Both the position numbers and the translations under genes were made by a program. From contig OZ244596.1 of assembly GCA_965218235.1 (NCBI GenBank), positions 2,108,001 to 2,172,000 of the forward strand: a stretch of DNA of 64,000 bases, in the 5' to 3' direction. The stretch is from CADCWK01 sp965218235 (GTDB lineage Bacteria; Chloroflexota; Chloroflexia; Thermomicrobiales; UBA6265). Under the pieces are notes generated by a model that saw nothing but the letters and a program-made list of their open reading frames with translations, was not told the origin of the DNA and made no database searches. This document shows positions 34,029-42,216 of the stretch, in pieces (positions within the stretch are counted from its first letter, which is position 1; each line of letters begins with the position of its first letter).

Positions 34029-35678
34029 CTAGAAGCTCGGGATCGCGTCGTGAATCGGGTCGAGTGCTCCGTCGATGGCGTCGCTGGCCCGGACCGAGAG
34101 TCGTTCGTACCAGGTGTCCGGGACGGCGCGGAGCCCGTCCTCCCGGACGAATCCCTCGACGCCATCAGGACCGCTGGATTTGACTGGCCACCAGAGCCGC
34201 CGTTCGCTGTCTCGCTGGGCGTCGCCGGTGACGGATAGTTCGCTCCCCGAGGCCAACTGGGCGACACTCTGGTTGTTCACGCCGGGCGCCGTGCGAACGT
34301 TCGTCTGGTCGATTTCGATCGTCACCGGTCCGTCCCGTGCGATGTCCGGCTGCCACGGCAGGACCTCCGCCGCACCCCGCGTCGCGATCAGGGTGCCGAA
34401 CAGGAGCAGATTGGCGAAGACGAAGACCAGTATCAGTCGCCAGAGGAATCGGCGGATCCGCCGTGTCCCACGTCGGGCGGGTTTGGCCGGAGCGTAGACC
34501 GGCCGCGGCGCCGGCTCCCGGTCTGGCTGAGCGACCGGAGCGGCAATGGTGGGCTCGGCCAGCGCGTCGACAGGGAACGGGCGCGAGGCAGGCTGAAGCG
34601 GCCGGGCCGAGGACGACGGGTGGGCGCCGACGTCGTTCCAGCGCATTCGCGCCTCAGTCGCGGTCCGCGGCGGGACGTACGGCAGGTGCTCGGGCGGAGG
34701 AGCGACGCGCTCAGGCACTGGAGCGTAGGTCAGCGGCGTGGTCGTCGCGTCCTGGCCCAGCGGTTCGAGGGCGCCCCGGAACAGCCGGGCGAAAGCGGTC
34801 ACATCGGTGTAGCGCTCGTTGGGCCGCTTGGCCAGCGCCCAGAGTACGATGTCGTCAAGCGCTGGTGGCAGATCGAGGTCCGGCCGGAGCAGGCTTGGTG
34901 GCGCTGGGGCCGTGTCCAGGTGGGCCCGCAGGATGAGGTTCCGGGCCTCGGCGAGGTTCGGCGCGTCGGGGGCGACCCCGCCGAACGGCGGGCTGCCGGT
35001 GATCACTTCATACATGACACAGGCGAGGGTGTAGACGTCGGCCGCCGCGTCGACCCGGTCGCCGGTGATCTGCTCCGGGGCGAGGTAGGCGGCCGTCCCG
35101 AAAGCCGCGCCACCGATCGGCTCGGCGGCGCGGCCCAGCGGCTGCGAGAGGCCGAAGTCGATCAGCTTGACGGTGCCGTCCGGCGCCACGATCAGGTTCT
35201 CCGGCTTGACGTCGAGGTGGACCATGCCCCGACCGTGGAGATGAGCCAGAGCCGAGGCAACCTGGTCGAGCAGGTCGGCGGCGTCGAGGGGCGGGTATGG
35301 ACCGTGGGTGCTGAGCAGGTCGCGCAGCGTCTGGCCCGGCACGAGCTCCATGACGGCCCAGGGCGCCTCCTGCTCCTCGTGGAGGTCGTAGATCCTGGCG
35401 ATGTTGCCATGGTTGGCCGTCGCCTGGTTGCGGGTCTCCTGCCGGAAGGCCGCGCGGGAGGCGGGGTTCGTCCGGTAGGCGGTTCGAAGGGTGCGGACCG
35501 CGACGGTGCGCCGGGTCCGAAGGTCACGGCCGCGGTAGACGATCGCCATCCCGCCGGTGCCGAGCGGGTTGGCGAGGTCGATCTCGTAGCGTCCGGCGAC
35601 GATCATCGTGCCGTCGCCCCCCAGCCGTTCACTGGAGCCGATGGTGGTCTCCGTCGCGCCGGTTCGTCCAGCGGTCAC
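34029..35678 (-). CDS. Transmembrane Ser/Thr kinase-like protein with altered catalytic residues and SH3-like ectodomain
   Basis: A 549-residue Hanks-type kinase homologue. The glycine loop LGTGGMAIVY (39-48) is intact, but the beta-3 motif reads VAVRTL, so the catalytic lysine is R62. The catalytic loop is HLDVKPEN instead of HRD (L155, with D156 kept), and DFG (D174) and LAPEQ are present. A Pro-rich cytoplasmic linker leads to a membrane helix at about 408-432, then an extracytoplasmic SH3b-like domain (TNVRTAPGVNNQSVAQLASGSELSV in outline). GTG 35678 has GGGAG six bases upstream; the open frame beyond is antisense to other features. Lysine-to-arginine change usually abolishes or cripples phosphotransfer, so it may be a pseudokinase; the intact D156/D174 leave room for weak activity. 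Confidence 0.85.
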   Translation of the reverse strand: MTAGRTGATETTIGSSERLGGDGTMIVAGRYEIDLANPLGTGGMAIVYRGRDLRTRRTVAVRTLRTAYRTNPASRAAFRQETRNQATANHGNIARIYDLHEEQEAPWAVMELVPGQTLRDLLSTHGPYPPLDAADLLDQVASALAHLHGRGMVHLDVKPENLIVAPDGTVKLIDFGLSQPLGRAAEPIGGAAFGTAAYLAPEQITGDRVDAAADVYTLACVMYEVITGSPPFGGVAPDAPNLAEARNLILRAHLDTAPAPPSLLRPDLDLPPALDDIVLWALAKRPNERYTDVTAFARLFRGALEPLGQDATTTPLTYAPVPERVAPPPEHLPYVPPRTATEARMRWNDVGAHPSSSARPLQPASRPFPVDALAEPTIAAPVAQPDREPAPRPVYAPAKPARRGTRRIRRFLWRLILVFVFANLLLFGTLIATRGAAEVLPWQPDIARDGPVTIEIDQTNVRTAPGVNNQSVAQLASGSELSVTGDAQRDSERRLWWPVKSSGPDGVEGFVREDGLRAVPDTWYERLSVRASDAIDGALDPIHDAIPSF

Positions 35679-35957
35679 AGCGACTCCCTTCCTGCGCTCC
35701 TCATGATCCCGGGCGCGGCAGAGCGATCCACATCGGCCGGAGCAGTCGATGCCGGGACAGGCTAATCTGCCAACTGTACCAAACGAATGTGATGCGGCCG
35801 GTCGGCAACGGACCAAACCCATCGTGCGCGAGACGTCGGTGAACGGAGCGGGATGGCTACCCGCGATCCCGGGTTCGCTCGGCCCGGTGAAATTTCGAGC
35901 GGTCTGCCGTCGAATGAGATACGTACGGATCGACGTCCGATCCGCGAGGGGGTTGAG

Positions 35958-36671
35958 ATGCGAACCATTGCCCACCGCGGCGCCTCCGGCCACCGGGCCG
36001 AGAACACCCGCTCCGCCTTCGACCTCGCGATCAGCATGGGCGCAGACGCGATCGAGACCGATGTCCAGATCACGTCGGACGGCGAGCTCGTCCTGTTCCA
36101 TGACAGCCGGGTCGACCGGACGTCCGATGGTCGCGGCCCGGTCGCGAGCTACGCTCTCGAAAGGCTCCGAACTCTCGACGTCGGCTCATGGGCGGGAGGT
36201 GACACTGGACCCCAGCGGGTCCTGACGCTTCGGCAGATGGTCGACGAGTACCTTGGCCAAATCCCTGTCGTCTTCGAGATCAAGGATCCGAGAGCGACCG
36301 TTGCCACGATCCAGGTCCTTCGGGATCTCGAGCCATCGGCGGGCCGCTGGGAGGTGACATCGTTCTGGTGGGGGGCGCTGCTGGACGCACGGGCGATCGC
36401 ACCGGACGCAACGCTCGGGTTCCTGTCGCCCGTGCTCGATGAGGACATCGTTGCCCGCTGCGTCGCCGCCGGGTTCCAGCAGATCTGCCCAAACGTCGAG
36501 GCGCTGACCGCGGAGATGGTTCAGACCGCTCACGCAGCCGGACTCGTCGTGCGGGCGTTCGGCGTTCGAACGGCCGCCGATATAGAGCGGCTGTTCGAGA
36601 AGGGTGCTGACGGTGCCACCGTCAACTGGCCGGAGTGGATTCCGGAACGACAGCTCAGGACGCTCGAATGA
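35958..36671 (+). CDS. Glycerophosphodiester phosphodiesterase
   Basis: Hydrolyses glycerophosphodiesters to glycerol 3-phosphate and an alcohol. The 237-residue TIM-barrel protein starts with IAHRGASGHRAENT, then ADAIETDVQ and LVLFHDSRVDRTSDG; EIKDPR marks the next metal region. There is no signal peptide, so it is cytoplasmic. ATG 35958 has GAGGGG six bases upstream; the open frame from 35853 lacks a site. The stop overlaps the next start (ATGA), so it forms an operon with the HutD-family gene. Confidence 0.92.
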   Translation: MRTIAHRGASGHRAENTRSAFDLAISMGADAIETDVQITSDGELVLFHDSRVDRTSDGRGPVASYALERLRTLDVGSWAGGDTGPQRVLTLRQMVDEYLGQIPVVFEIKDPRATVATIQVLRDLEPSAGRWEVTSFWWGALLDARAIAPDATLGFLSPVLDEDIVARCVAAGFQQICPNVEALTAEMVQTAHAAGLVVRAFGVRTAADIERLFEKGADGATVNWPEWIPERQLRTLE

Positions 36672-37255
36672 GTTTCAGGATCATCCGCTGGGCATCGCTC
36701 AGCGAGACCCCGTGGAAGAACGGCGGCGGGACGGCGGTCGACATTGCCGGCGCACCCGAATCAGGCTCATGGGACGACTTCGACTGGCGCGTCAACGTCG
36801 CGACGATCGCCCGCTCTGGCCCGTTCTCGGACTACCCGGAAGTCGACCGCGACTTCCGGGTACTGGACGGCGGCGGCGTCGAACTCGCCGTCGAAGGCAG
36901 TTCGCACCGGACGCTCCTGGCTGGTGGGGTTGCGTATCGGTTCCCCGGCGACCGGCCGACCCTTGCCCGGCTCGTTGACGAGGCCGAGCCATGCCGGGCG
37001 TTCAACGTGCTGATGCGGCGTGGGCGAATCACGGCCGACGTGCGCGAACTGGTCATCGGTCGAGCGCAGACGTTGCGTCCAACGGGAAACTTGCTGGTTG
37101 GCATCGTTCGAAGCGGAAGCATCGGCGTTGGCTCCGGCGTGACGCTGGAGCGGCTCGGTGCGCTGGACGCCTTCGTCACGACCGAATCAGTCGAAGTCGA
37201 AGTCGCACCATACGGTGAAGCACGTTTGCTGCTGGTCCAGATTGCCGAGGTCTGA
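36668..37255 (+). CDS. HutD/Ves family cupin-like protein
   Basis: A 195-residue protein of the HutD/Ves family (COG3758), a bicupin fold. The family N-terminus WASLSETPWKNGGGTAVDIA and DFDWRVNVATIARSGPFSDYP are clear, as is the internal AFNVLMRRGR segment. HutD is linked to histidine utilisation in proteobacteria, and Ves is cold-induced in E. coli, but the biochemical role is unsettled. Here it follows a glycerophosphodiesterase with a 4-base ATGA overlap and no hut genes are near. Confidence 0.88.
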   Translation: MSFRIIRWASLSETPWKNGGGTAVDIAGAPESGSWDDFDWRVNVATIARSGPFSDYPEVDRDFRVLDGGGVELAVEGSSHRTLLAGGVAYRFPGDRPTLARLVDEAEPCRAFNVLMRRGRITADVRELVIGRAQTLRPTGNLLVGIVRSGSIGVGSGVTLERLGALDAFVTTESVEVEVAPYGEARLLLVQIAEV

Positions 37256-37286
37256 GCCGACGTGGCGTCAATCGAAGGGAAAGAGA

Positions 37287-37334
37287 AGCGGCGGTGCAAT
37301 TCCGGACATCATGTCACCGGATCGAACCGCCGCT
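37287..37334 (+). terminator. Stem-loop after the HutD-family gene
   Basis: A 9-bp perfect stem (37287-37295 with 37326-37334) with inner TCCGG/CCGGA pairing. It sits between the convergent HutD and HhH genes and is a likely terminator, although no T-run follows. Confidence 0.5.
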
Positions 37335-37339
37335 CGGGT

Positions 37340-38023
37340 TCAGGCGGCCTCAGTGAGTGGGAGCTGGGAGACGCCGGGGACGAAGCGCCGGATCCGATCG
37401 GTCCCCGTGTCATTACCGTGGTCGGACTCCTGAACCAGTTGAGCCGGACTGGCCGTCGCGAACTCCTCGGGCAGGAGCTGAAGGGCGGCCAGCAGGATCT
37501 GCCGCTCACGCCGGACACCGAAGCCGGATAGACGGCGGATGTGGCCGAGCCGGGCGGCGACCGCGACGTCGGCGACCGACGACAGGCCGAGCTCGTTGCT
37601 GAGCCGCAGGGCCGTTCTGGGGCCGACCGACCGAATGGCCAGCAGCGACCGGGCGACGGGAGGCAGGGTCGGCTGGAGCTCGACGGTGAAGCCCATCCGG
37701 CCGGTCGTGAGTAGATCGCCGAGCTTGCGCCGCATCCGCTCGCCAATGCCGGGCAGGTCGAGCTCGGCGCCGTGCCGGGTCTGGACCAGCAGGGAGTGCA
37801 GGTCACGGTCGCTCTCGGACAGCAGCGACGCAGCGCGGCGATAGGCAGCGACGCGATACGGGTTGTTCGAGGTCTGCTCGATCAGGGTCGCGATGGTCCG
37901 GAGCATCCGGGCGGCGTCCCGTGCCGTCGCGGCGGTCGGGGTAGGTCGGCGGTTCGGCAGGGTGAGGGGAGTGATGGTGGGATCGTTCCGGTCGCGGGAG
38001 ACCGGGGAGAATGCGGCTTCCAT
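37340..38023 (-). CDS. Helix-hairpin-helix protein resembling the N-terminal part of family X DNA polymerase
   Basis: A 227-residue protein without a catalytic domain. Residues of about 40-105 (DAARMLRTIATLIEQTSNNPYRVAAYRRAA ... ELDLPGIGERM) resemble the 8-kDa-like, HhH-containing start of bacterial PolX. A second HhH pair follows (LLAIRSVGPRTALRLSNELGL and RLSGFGVRRERQILLAALQ). The polymerase palm and the PHP exonuclease of PolX are absent, so it is a DNA-binding module alone, perhaps a repair accessory factor. ATG 38023 has AGGAG six bases upstream. The promoter region holds a LexA-like motif. The role in repair is inference. Confidence 0.75.
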   Translation of the reverse strand: MEAAFSPVSRDRNDPTITPLTLPNRRPTPTAATARDAARMLRTIATLIEQTSNNPYRVAAYRRAASLLSESDRDLHSLLVQTRHGAELDLPGIGERMRRKLGDLLTTGRMGFTVELQPTLPPVARSLLAIRSVGPRTALRLSNELGLSSVADVAVAARLGHIRRLSGFGVRRERQILLAALQLLPEEFATASPAQLVQESDHGNDTGTDRIRRFVPGVSQLPLTEAA

Positions 38024-38078
38024 AGTGCGCTCCTGGGAGGTGAGACCGGTGGCGGGATGACCGGCTTCTGACATAACA

Positions 38079-38096
38079 AGTATAGAACATTCGTAC
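38079..38096 (-). promoter_or_regulatory. -10 element with adjoining LexA-like half-palindrome
   Basis: On the minus strand TATACT (38084-38079) directly follows GTACGAATGTTC (38096-38085), one mismatch from a GAAC-N4-GTTC type SOS box. It precedes the HhH gene by about 60 bases. Control by LexA is a hypothesis; the motif in this lineage is not known to me. Confidence 0.3.
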
Positions 38097-38399
38097 GTCT
38101 CGTACCAGTAAATCGCGACTCCAGTGGGCTTTTCGTCATGTCCATCGGAGCACAGGATGCGGACTCCACCGGTGATGTTCGTTTGCCTGGAATCAGTCGC
38201 GAGCCGTGGCCGAGGCTGGTTGGACCGCGAATGGCTCGATGACCGGTCGAACACGTTTCCAGGACCGAACCACCCGGTGATAGCTTGGTATGATCGTCGG
38301 CGTATCGTCCGCGGCCGGGTCACTTCGTCCGGAAATCCGGACCAGGCCGGTGCCAGGCTGGTTGAACGATCGTCTCTGCTAACTGATGGAGGAAAGCCC
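38097..38399. other. Divergent region between the HhH gene and the sugar epimerase gene
   Basis: No gene is supported. An extended -10 element TGGTATGAT (38286-38294) on the + strand is a candidate promoter for the epimerase gene, giving a leader of about 100 bases that ends in a strong GGAGG ribosome binding site. Confidence 0.4.
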
Positions 38400-39362
38400 G
38401 TGAAAGTCGGAGTGTTCGCCGTTCTCTTCGCCCAGCGCCCGTTCGAAGAGGCCCTCGACTACATCAAGGAGACCGGCTGCGAAGCCGTCGAGATCGGCTG
38501 CGGTGGCTTCCCCGGCAGCGCCCATTGCGTCCCGTCCGAGCTGCTGGCCGACGATGGCAAGCTGGACGCCTTCCGCCGGGCCGTCGACAGCCGAGGTCTG
38601 GAGATCAGCGCGCTGTCCTGCCATGGCAACCCGCTCCATCCTGACGCCGCCAGGGCGAAGGACGACGACACGAAATTCCGCGATACCGTCCGCCTGGCCG
38701 CGAAGCTCGGCGTCCAGAACGTGATCACCTTCTCCGGATGCCCCGGCGACCATGATGGCGCGAAGTACCCGAACTGGGTCACCTGCCCGTGGCCGACCGA
38801 CTTCCTCGAGATCCTCGACTGGCAGTGGAACCAGAAGGTCCAGCCGTACTGGAGCGAGGCCGGCAGGTTCGCGAAGGACAATGGGGTGCGGGTCGCGATC
38901 GAGCTGCACCCCGGCTTCGTCGCCTACCACACCGAGAGTTTCTGGCGTCTGCGCGAGATCGGCGGCGACGCGATCGGCGTCAACTTCGATCCGTCGCACC
39001 TGTTCTGGCAGCAGATGGACCCGCTGGTGTGCATCCGTGAGCTGGGTGACGCGATCTTCCACGTCCACGCCAAGGACACCTGGCTGGACATGCCGAACAT
39101 CCGACGCAACGGCGTCCTCGATACCAAGCCCTACACCGACGAGAAGAACCGCTCCTGGATCTTCCGGACCGTGGGCTACGGCCACGGCCCCGAGTTCTGG
39201 CGGGCGATGTTGAGCGAGCTCCGGCTGGCTGGCTACGATGGCGCGATCTCGATCGAGCACGAGGACAGTATCCTCAGTACCAACCAGGGCTTTACCCGCG
39301 CCGTCGAGTTCCTCCGGGACAGCATCCCGACCGAGAAGCCATCCGAAGTGTGGTGGACATAG
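38400..39362 (+). CDS. Xylose isomerase-like TIM-barrel sugar epimerase
   Basis: A 320-residue sugar phosphate isomerase/epimerase of the IolE/xylose isomerase-like family. Metal-ligand regions are visible: CEAVEIGCGGF, VAIELHPGF with the Glu ligand, GVNFDPSHLFWQ, FHVHAKDTW and ISIEHED. The start MKVGVFAVLF at GTG 38400 is preceded by GGAGG. It is followed by a Gfo/Idh/MocA oxidoreductase gene, a common pairing in inositol or rare-sugar catabolism. The sugar is not identifiable from the window. Confidence 0.9.
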   Translation: MKVGVFAVLFAQRPFEEALDYIKETGCEAVEIGCGGFPGSAHCVPSELLADDGKLDAFRRAVDSRGLEISALSCHGNPLHPDAARAKDDDTKFRDTVRLAAKLGVQNVITFSGCPGDHDGAKYPNWVTCPWPTDFLEILDWQWNQKVQPYWSEAGRFAKDNGVRVAIELHPGFVAYHTESFWRLREIGGDAIGVNFDPSHLFWQQMDPLVCIRELGDAIFHVHAKDTWLDMPNIRRNGVLDTKPYTDEKNRSWIFRTVGYGHGPEFWRAMLSELRLAGYDGAISIEHEDSILSTNQGFTRAVEFLRDSIPTEKPSEVWWT

Positions 39363-39438
39363 TCTGATCGATCGCGTGTAGCGGGCGACGATTCGAGCGG
39401 AGCCCGGCGCGCTGTTCCGCTCCTGAGAGGACTGAGAC

Positions 39439-40623
39439 ATGGCAACCATTGGCGTCGGCCTGGTCGGCTACAAGTTCATGGGCCGGGCCCATTCCAACGC
39501 CTATCGGCAGCTCCCGCGCTTCTTCGACATCGACCCAGCCCCGCGCCTCGTCGCTGTCTGCGGCCGCGATGAGGCCGGGGTTCGCGAGGCCGCCGAGAAG
39601 CTTGGCTACGAGAGCTACGAGACCGACTACCGAAAGCTCGTCCAGCGGGACGACATCGGTCTGGTCGACGTCGCGACGACCGGCAATACCCATCGGGAGA
39701 TCACCATCGCGGCGCTGGACGCAGGAAAGCACGTTCTCTGCGAGAAGCCGCTCGCCAACACGCTCGACGAAGCGGCCGAGATGGTCCTGGCCGCCCGGGC
39801 CGCGCAGGCGAAGACGCCGGGCCTGATCGCGATGGTCAACTTCAACTATCGCCGCGTCCCCGCGATCGCGTTCGCGAAACAACTGATCGAGAGCGGCCGG
39901 CTCGGCGAGATCCGGCACTGGCGCGGGACGTACCTCCAGGACTGGGTCCTTGACCCGGAGTTCCCACTGGTCTGGCGGATGAAGAAGGAGCTTGCCGGAT
40001 CGGGCGCCCTCGGCGACATCGCCGCCCACAGCCTCGACCTCGCCCAGTACCTCGTCGGACCGGTCACTGACGTCGTCGGAACGCTCTCGACGTTCATCAG
40101 GGAGCGCCCGGTCGAGCAGACCAGCGCCGGCGGGACTGGCCTGAGCGCGGCGGCCGGTGCGGAGAAGGGGCCGGTCACCGTCGACGACTCGACGACGTTC
40201 CTGGCGAAGTTCGCCAGCGGAGTCACCGGAACGTTCGAGGCGACCCGTCTCGCCCCCGGCCGGCGCAACTACAACGCCTTCGAGATCAACGGCTCGAAGG
40301 GCTCCATCTCGTTCAACCTCGAGCGGTTGAACGAGCTCCAGGTCTATTTCGAGGACGACGAGAAGGGACTCCAGGGCTTCCGGACGATCAACGTCACTGA
40401 GGAGGTCCACCCCTACACGGCAGCCTACTGGCCGGCCGGCCACATCATTGGCTACGAGCATTCCTTCATCAACGCGTTCAAGGACCTGATGGACGGCATC
40501 CGGACCGGTGTCAACCCGTCGCCGACCTTCGAGGACGGGTTCCGCGTCCAGGCCGTGCTCGACGCCGTCTCCCGCAGCGCCGAATCCGGCCGCTGGGAGC
40601 AGCCGGTCGCCGTTCCGGCCTGA
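39439..40623 (+). CDS. Gfo/Idh/MocA family NAD(P)-dependent oxidoreductase
   Basis: A 394-residue dehydrogenase with an N-terminal Rossmann fold (GVGLVGYKFMGRAH) and the EKPLA motif in HVLCEKPLANTLDEA that marks the family's catalytic lysine. The second domain shows GALGDIAAHSLDLAQYLVG, with the catalytic His of the family, and a region binding the sugar ring. A 15-residue insertion (SAGGTGLSAAAGAEKGP) lies in the second domain. ATG 39439 has GAGAGGA upstream. With the epimerase it probably oxidises a polyol or sugar such as a myo-inositol relative. Confidence 0.92.
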   Translation: MATIGVGLVGYKFMGRAHSNAYRQLPRFFDIDPAPRLVAVCGRDEAGVREAAEKLGYESYETDYRKLVQRDDIGLVDVATTGNTHREITIAALDAGKHVLCEKPLANTLDEAAEMVLAARAAQAKTPGLIAMVNFNYRRVPAIAFAKQLIESGRLGEIRHWRGTYLQDWVLDPEFPLVWRMKKELAGSGALGDIAAHSLDLAQYLVGPVTDVVGTLSTFIRERPVEQTSAGGTGLSAAAGAEKGPVTVDDSTTFLAKFASGVTGTFEATRLAPGRRNYNAFEINGSKGSISFNLERLNELQVYFEDDEKGLQGFRTINVTEEVHPYTAAYWPAGHIIGYEHSFINAFKDLMDGIRTGVNPSPTFEDGFRVQAVLDAVSRSAESGRWEQPVAVPA

Positions 40624-40659
40624 TCCGACTTTGTCGGTCGACTACGGAGGCTCAGTCCG

Positions 40660-41073
40660 ATGACAGCACACCCGTCACCGATTACTCCCGTCTCCGTTTC
40701 GGTCGTTCCCATGTTGTCCGTGCGGAATGGCTCGAAAGCGGTCGAGTTTTACGTCGCGGCCTTCGGCGCCGTCGAGGTCTACCGCTTCGATGATCCGGAT
40801 GCTGGGGTAGTAGCCAGACTGTCTATCGAGGGCGCCGAGTTCTGGGTAACGGACGAAGCGCCGGAGCAGGGAAACCCTGGCCCAGAGACCCTCGGCGGTG
40901 GAACGGTTCGGTTGATTCTGACGGTGCCTGACCCTGACGCGATGTTCTCGCAAGCGATCGAGGTCGGCGCCCGGGAGGTGTTCCCGGTCGAGGAGGCGCA
41001 CGGCTGGCGACTCGGCCGGGTCGTCGATCCCTTCGGGCATCACTGGGAGATCGGTCATCTCCTCGACGGGTAG
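40660..41073 (+). CDS. VOC superfamily (PhnB/glyoxalase-like) protein
   Basis: A 137-residue single-domain vicinal oxygen chelate protein. It has the PhnB-type start PMLSVRNGSKAVEFYVAAFGAVEVYR and the end GWRLGRVVDPFGHHWEIGH, which holds metal-ligand positions. Such proteins may be lyases, isomerases or resistance proteins; the function is open. ATG 40660 has GGAGG about nine bases upstream. It is the third gene in a run with the epimerase and dehydrogenase. Its stop codon overlaps the ribosome binding site of the damaged DUF4037 gene that follows. Confidence 0.85.
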   Translation: MTAHPSPITPVSVSVVPMLSVRNGSKAVEFYVAAFGAVEVYRFDDPDAGVVARLSIEGAEFWVTDEAPEQGNPGPETLGGGTVRLILTVPDPDAMFSQAIEVGAREVFPVEEAHGWRLGRVVDPFGHHWEIGHLLDG

Positions 41074-41082
41074 GAGGACGCG

Positions 41083-42216
41083 CTGGATATCTTCGGTCTC
41101 TATCTCGCCGAGCGGTTCTTTCATGAAACCGTGGAGCCCCTCGTCGCCCGGTCAATTCCAGAACTCCGATACGCCGCCGCCCTGATCGGCCCCGGCTCGG
41201 AGGTCCTTCGTTGCGACACCCCGCTCTCATGCGACCACGACTGGGGGCCGCGTGTCATCCTGCTGGTCGCGCCCGACGACCTCGAAGTGACGGTCGCGAT
41301 ACTGACGCCCCTCATGGATTCCGAACTCCCAGAGACGTTCCTTGATAATGTCGTTCGGTTCTCCCTGTCCGATCCTGGCGCAGCCACCGCCCCCGAGGGT
41401 GGTCGGACCGCGGGTTCGCATCACGTGGAGATCACGTCCGTCTCGGACTGGTGCCGCAGCCACCTTGGCGTGGCGTCGACCAACAGTTTGAGCGCGTGCG
41501 ACTGGCTCTTCATTCCCCAGCAGCGCCTGCTGGAGTTCACCGCTGGTAGCGTCTTTCGCGATGACCTCGGCGAACTGACCGACGCCCGGATCCGGCTTGC
41601 CTGGTTCCCGGACGATGTCTGGCGGTATCTGCTCGCGTGTCAGTGGCAGCGAGTCGCCCAGCTGGAGCCGTTCGTCGGGCGGACCGCCGATGTCGGCGAC
41701 GACCTCGGGAGCAGGCTCGTCGCCGCTTCGCTCACCTAGGACGCGATGCGGCTGGCCTTCCTGATCGAGCGGCGCTACGCACCCGGCGCCAAGTGGTTCG
41801 GGACCGCGATCCAACGCCTGCGAATCGCCACGGCGATCTCCGATGGCCTGAAGGGGGTGGTTTCCGCCGCGGACTGGCGTGAGCGAGAGGAGGCGCTGAT
41901 CGCCGTCATCAAACGCCTTGGCGAGGCGACCAACCGGCTTGGCCTCGTCGATCCGGTCGATCCGGTCGATCCGGTCGATTCGTCGGTCCGTCGGTTCTAC
42001 GACCGGTCGTACACCGTTCTCGACGCCCACCGCTTCCGCGAGGCGCTCAAACGCCGGATCACCGACCCGGATGTGCAAGGGGTGATCGACCAGTGGGGAT
42101 GGGTCGGTGCCGTTGACCAGTCCAGTGACAGCGTCGACCTGCTGGGAAGCACAGATCGACGGCAGTCACTCCGTCCGGTTTCGCCGGAGCCGCGATCGGT
42201 CGTCGACCGCCTATGA
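41083..42216 (+). pseudogene. DUF4037 family nucleotidyltransferase-like gene interrupted by an in-frame amber codon
   Basis: One frame runs from about 41083 to 42216 and encodes both halves of a DUF4037 protein. The first half has YAAALIGPGSEVL..DTPLS.DHDWGPR and LLEFTAGSVFRDDLGELT.AR.RLAWFPDDVWRYLLACQWQR. The second has MRLAFLIERRYAPGAKWFGTA and FYDRSYTVLDAHRF. A single TAG at 41737-41739 splits them; the sequence on both sides aligns without a gap. A GGAGG site (41073-41077) lies five bases before CTG 41083, where a start codon is expected, so the start may also be lost, or CTG is used; the first GTG is 41131. The gene is nearly full length otherwise, so the damage looks recent. Translation by read-through or a restart at ATG 41746 cannot be excluded. 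Confidence 0.8.
41947..41982 (+). repeat. Nine-base tandem repeat in the DUF4037 gene
   Basis: GTCGATCCG occurs three times in a row, followed by a GTCGATTCG variant. It encodes repeated Val-Asp-Pro where family members usually have one such unit, so it looks like a local slippage expansion. Confidence 0.9.
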
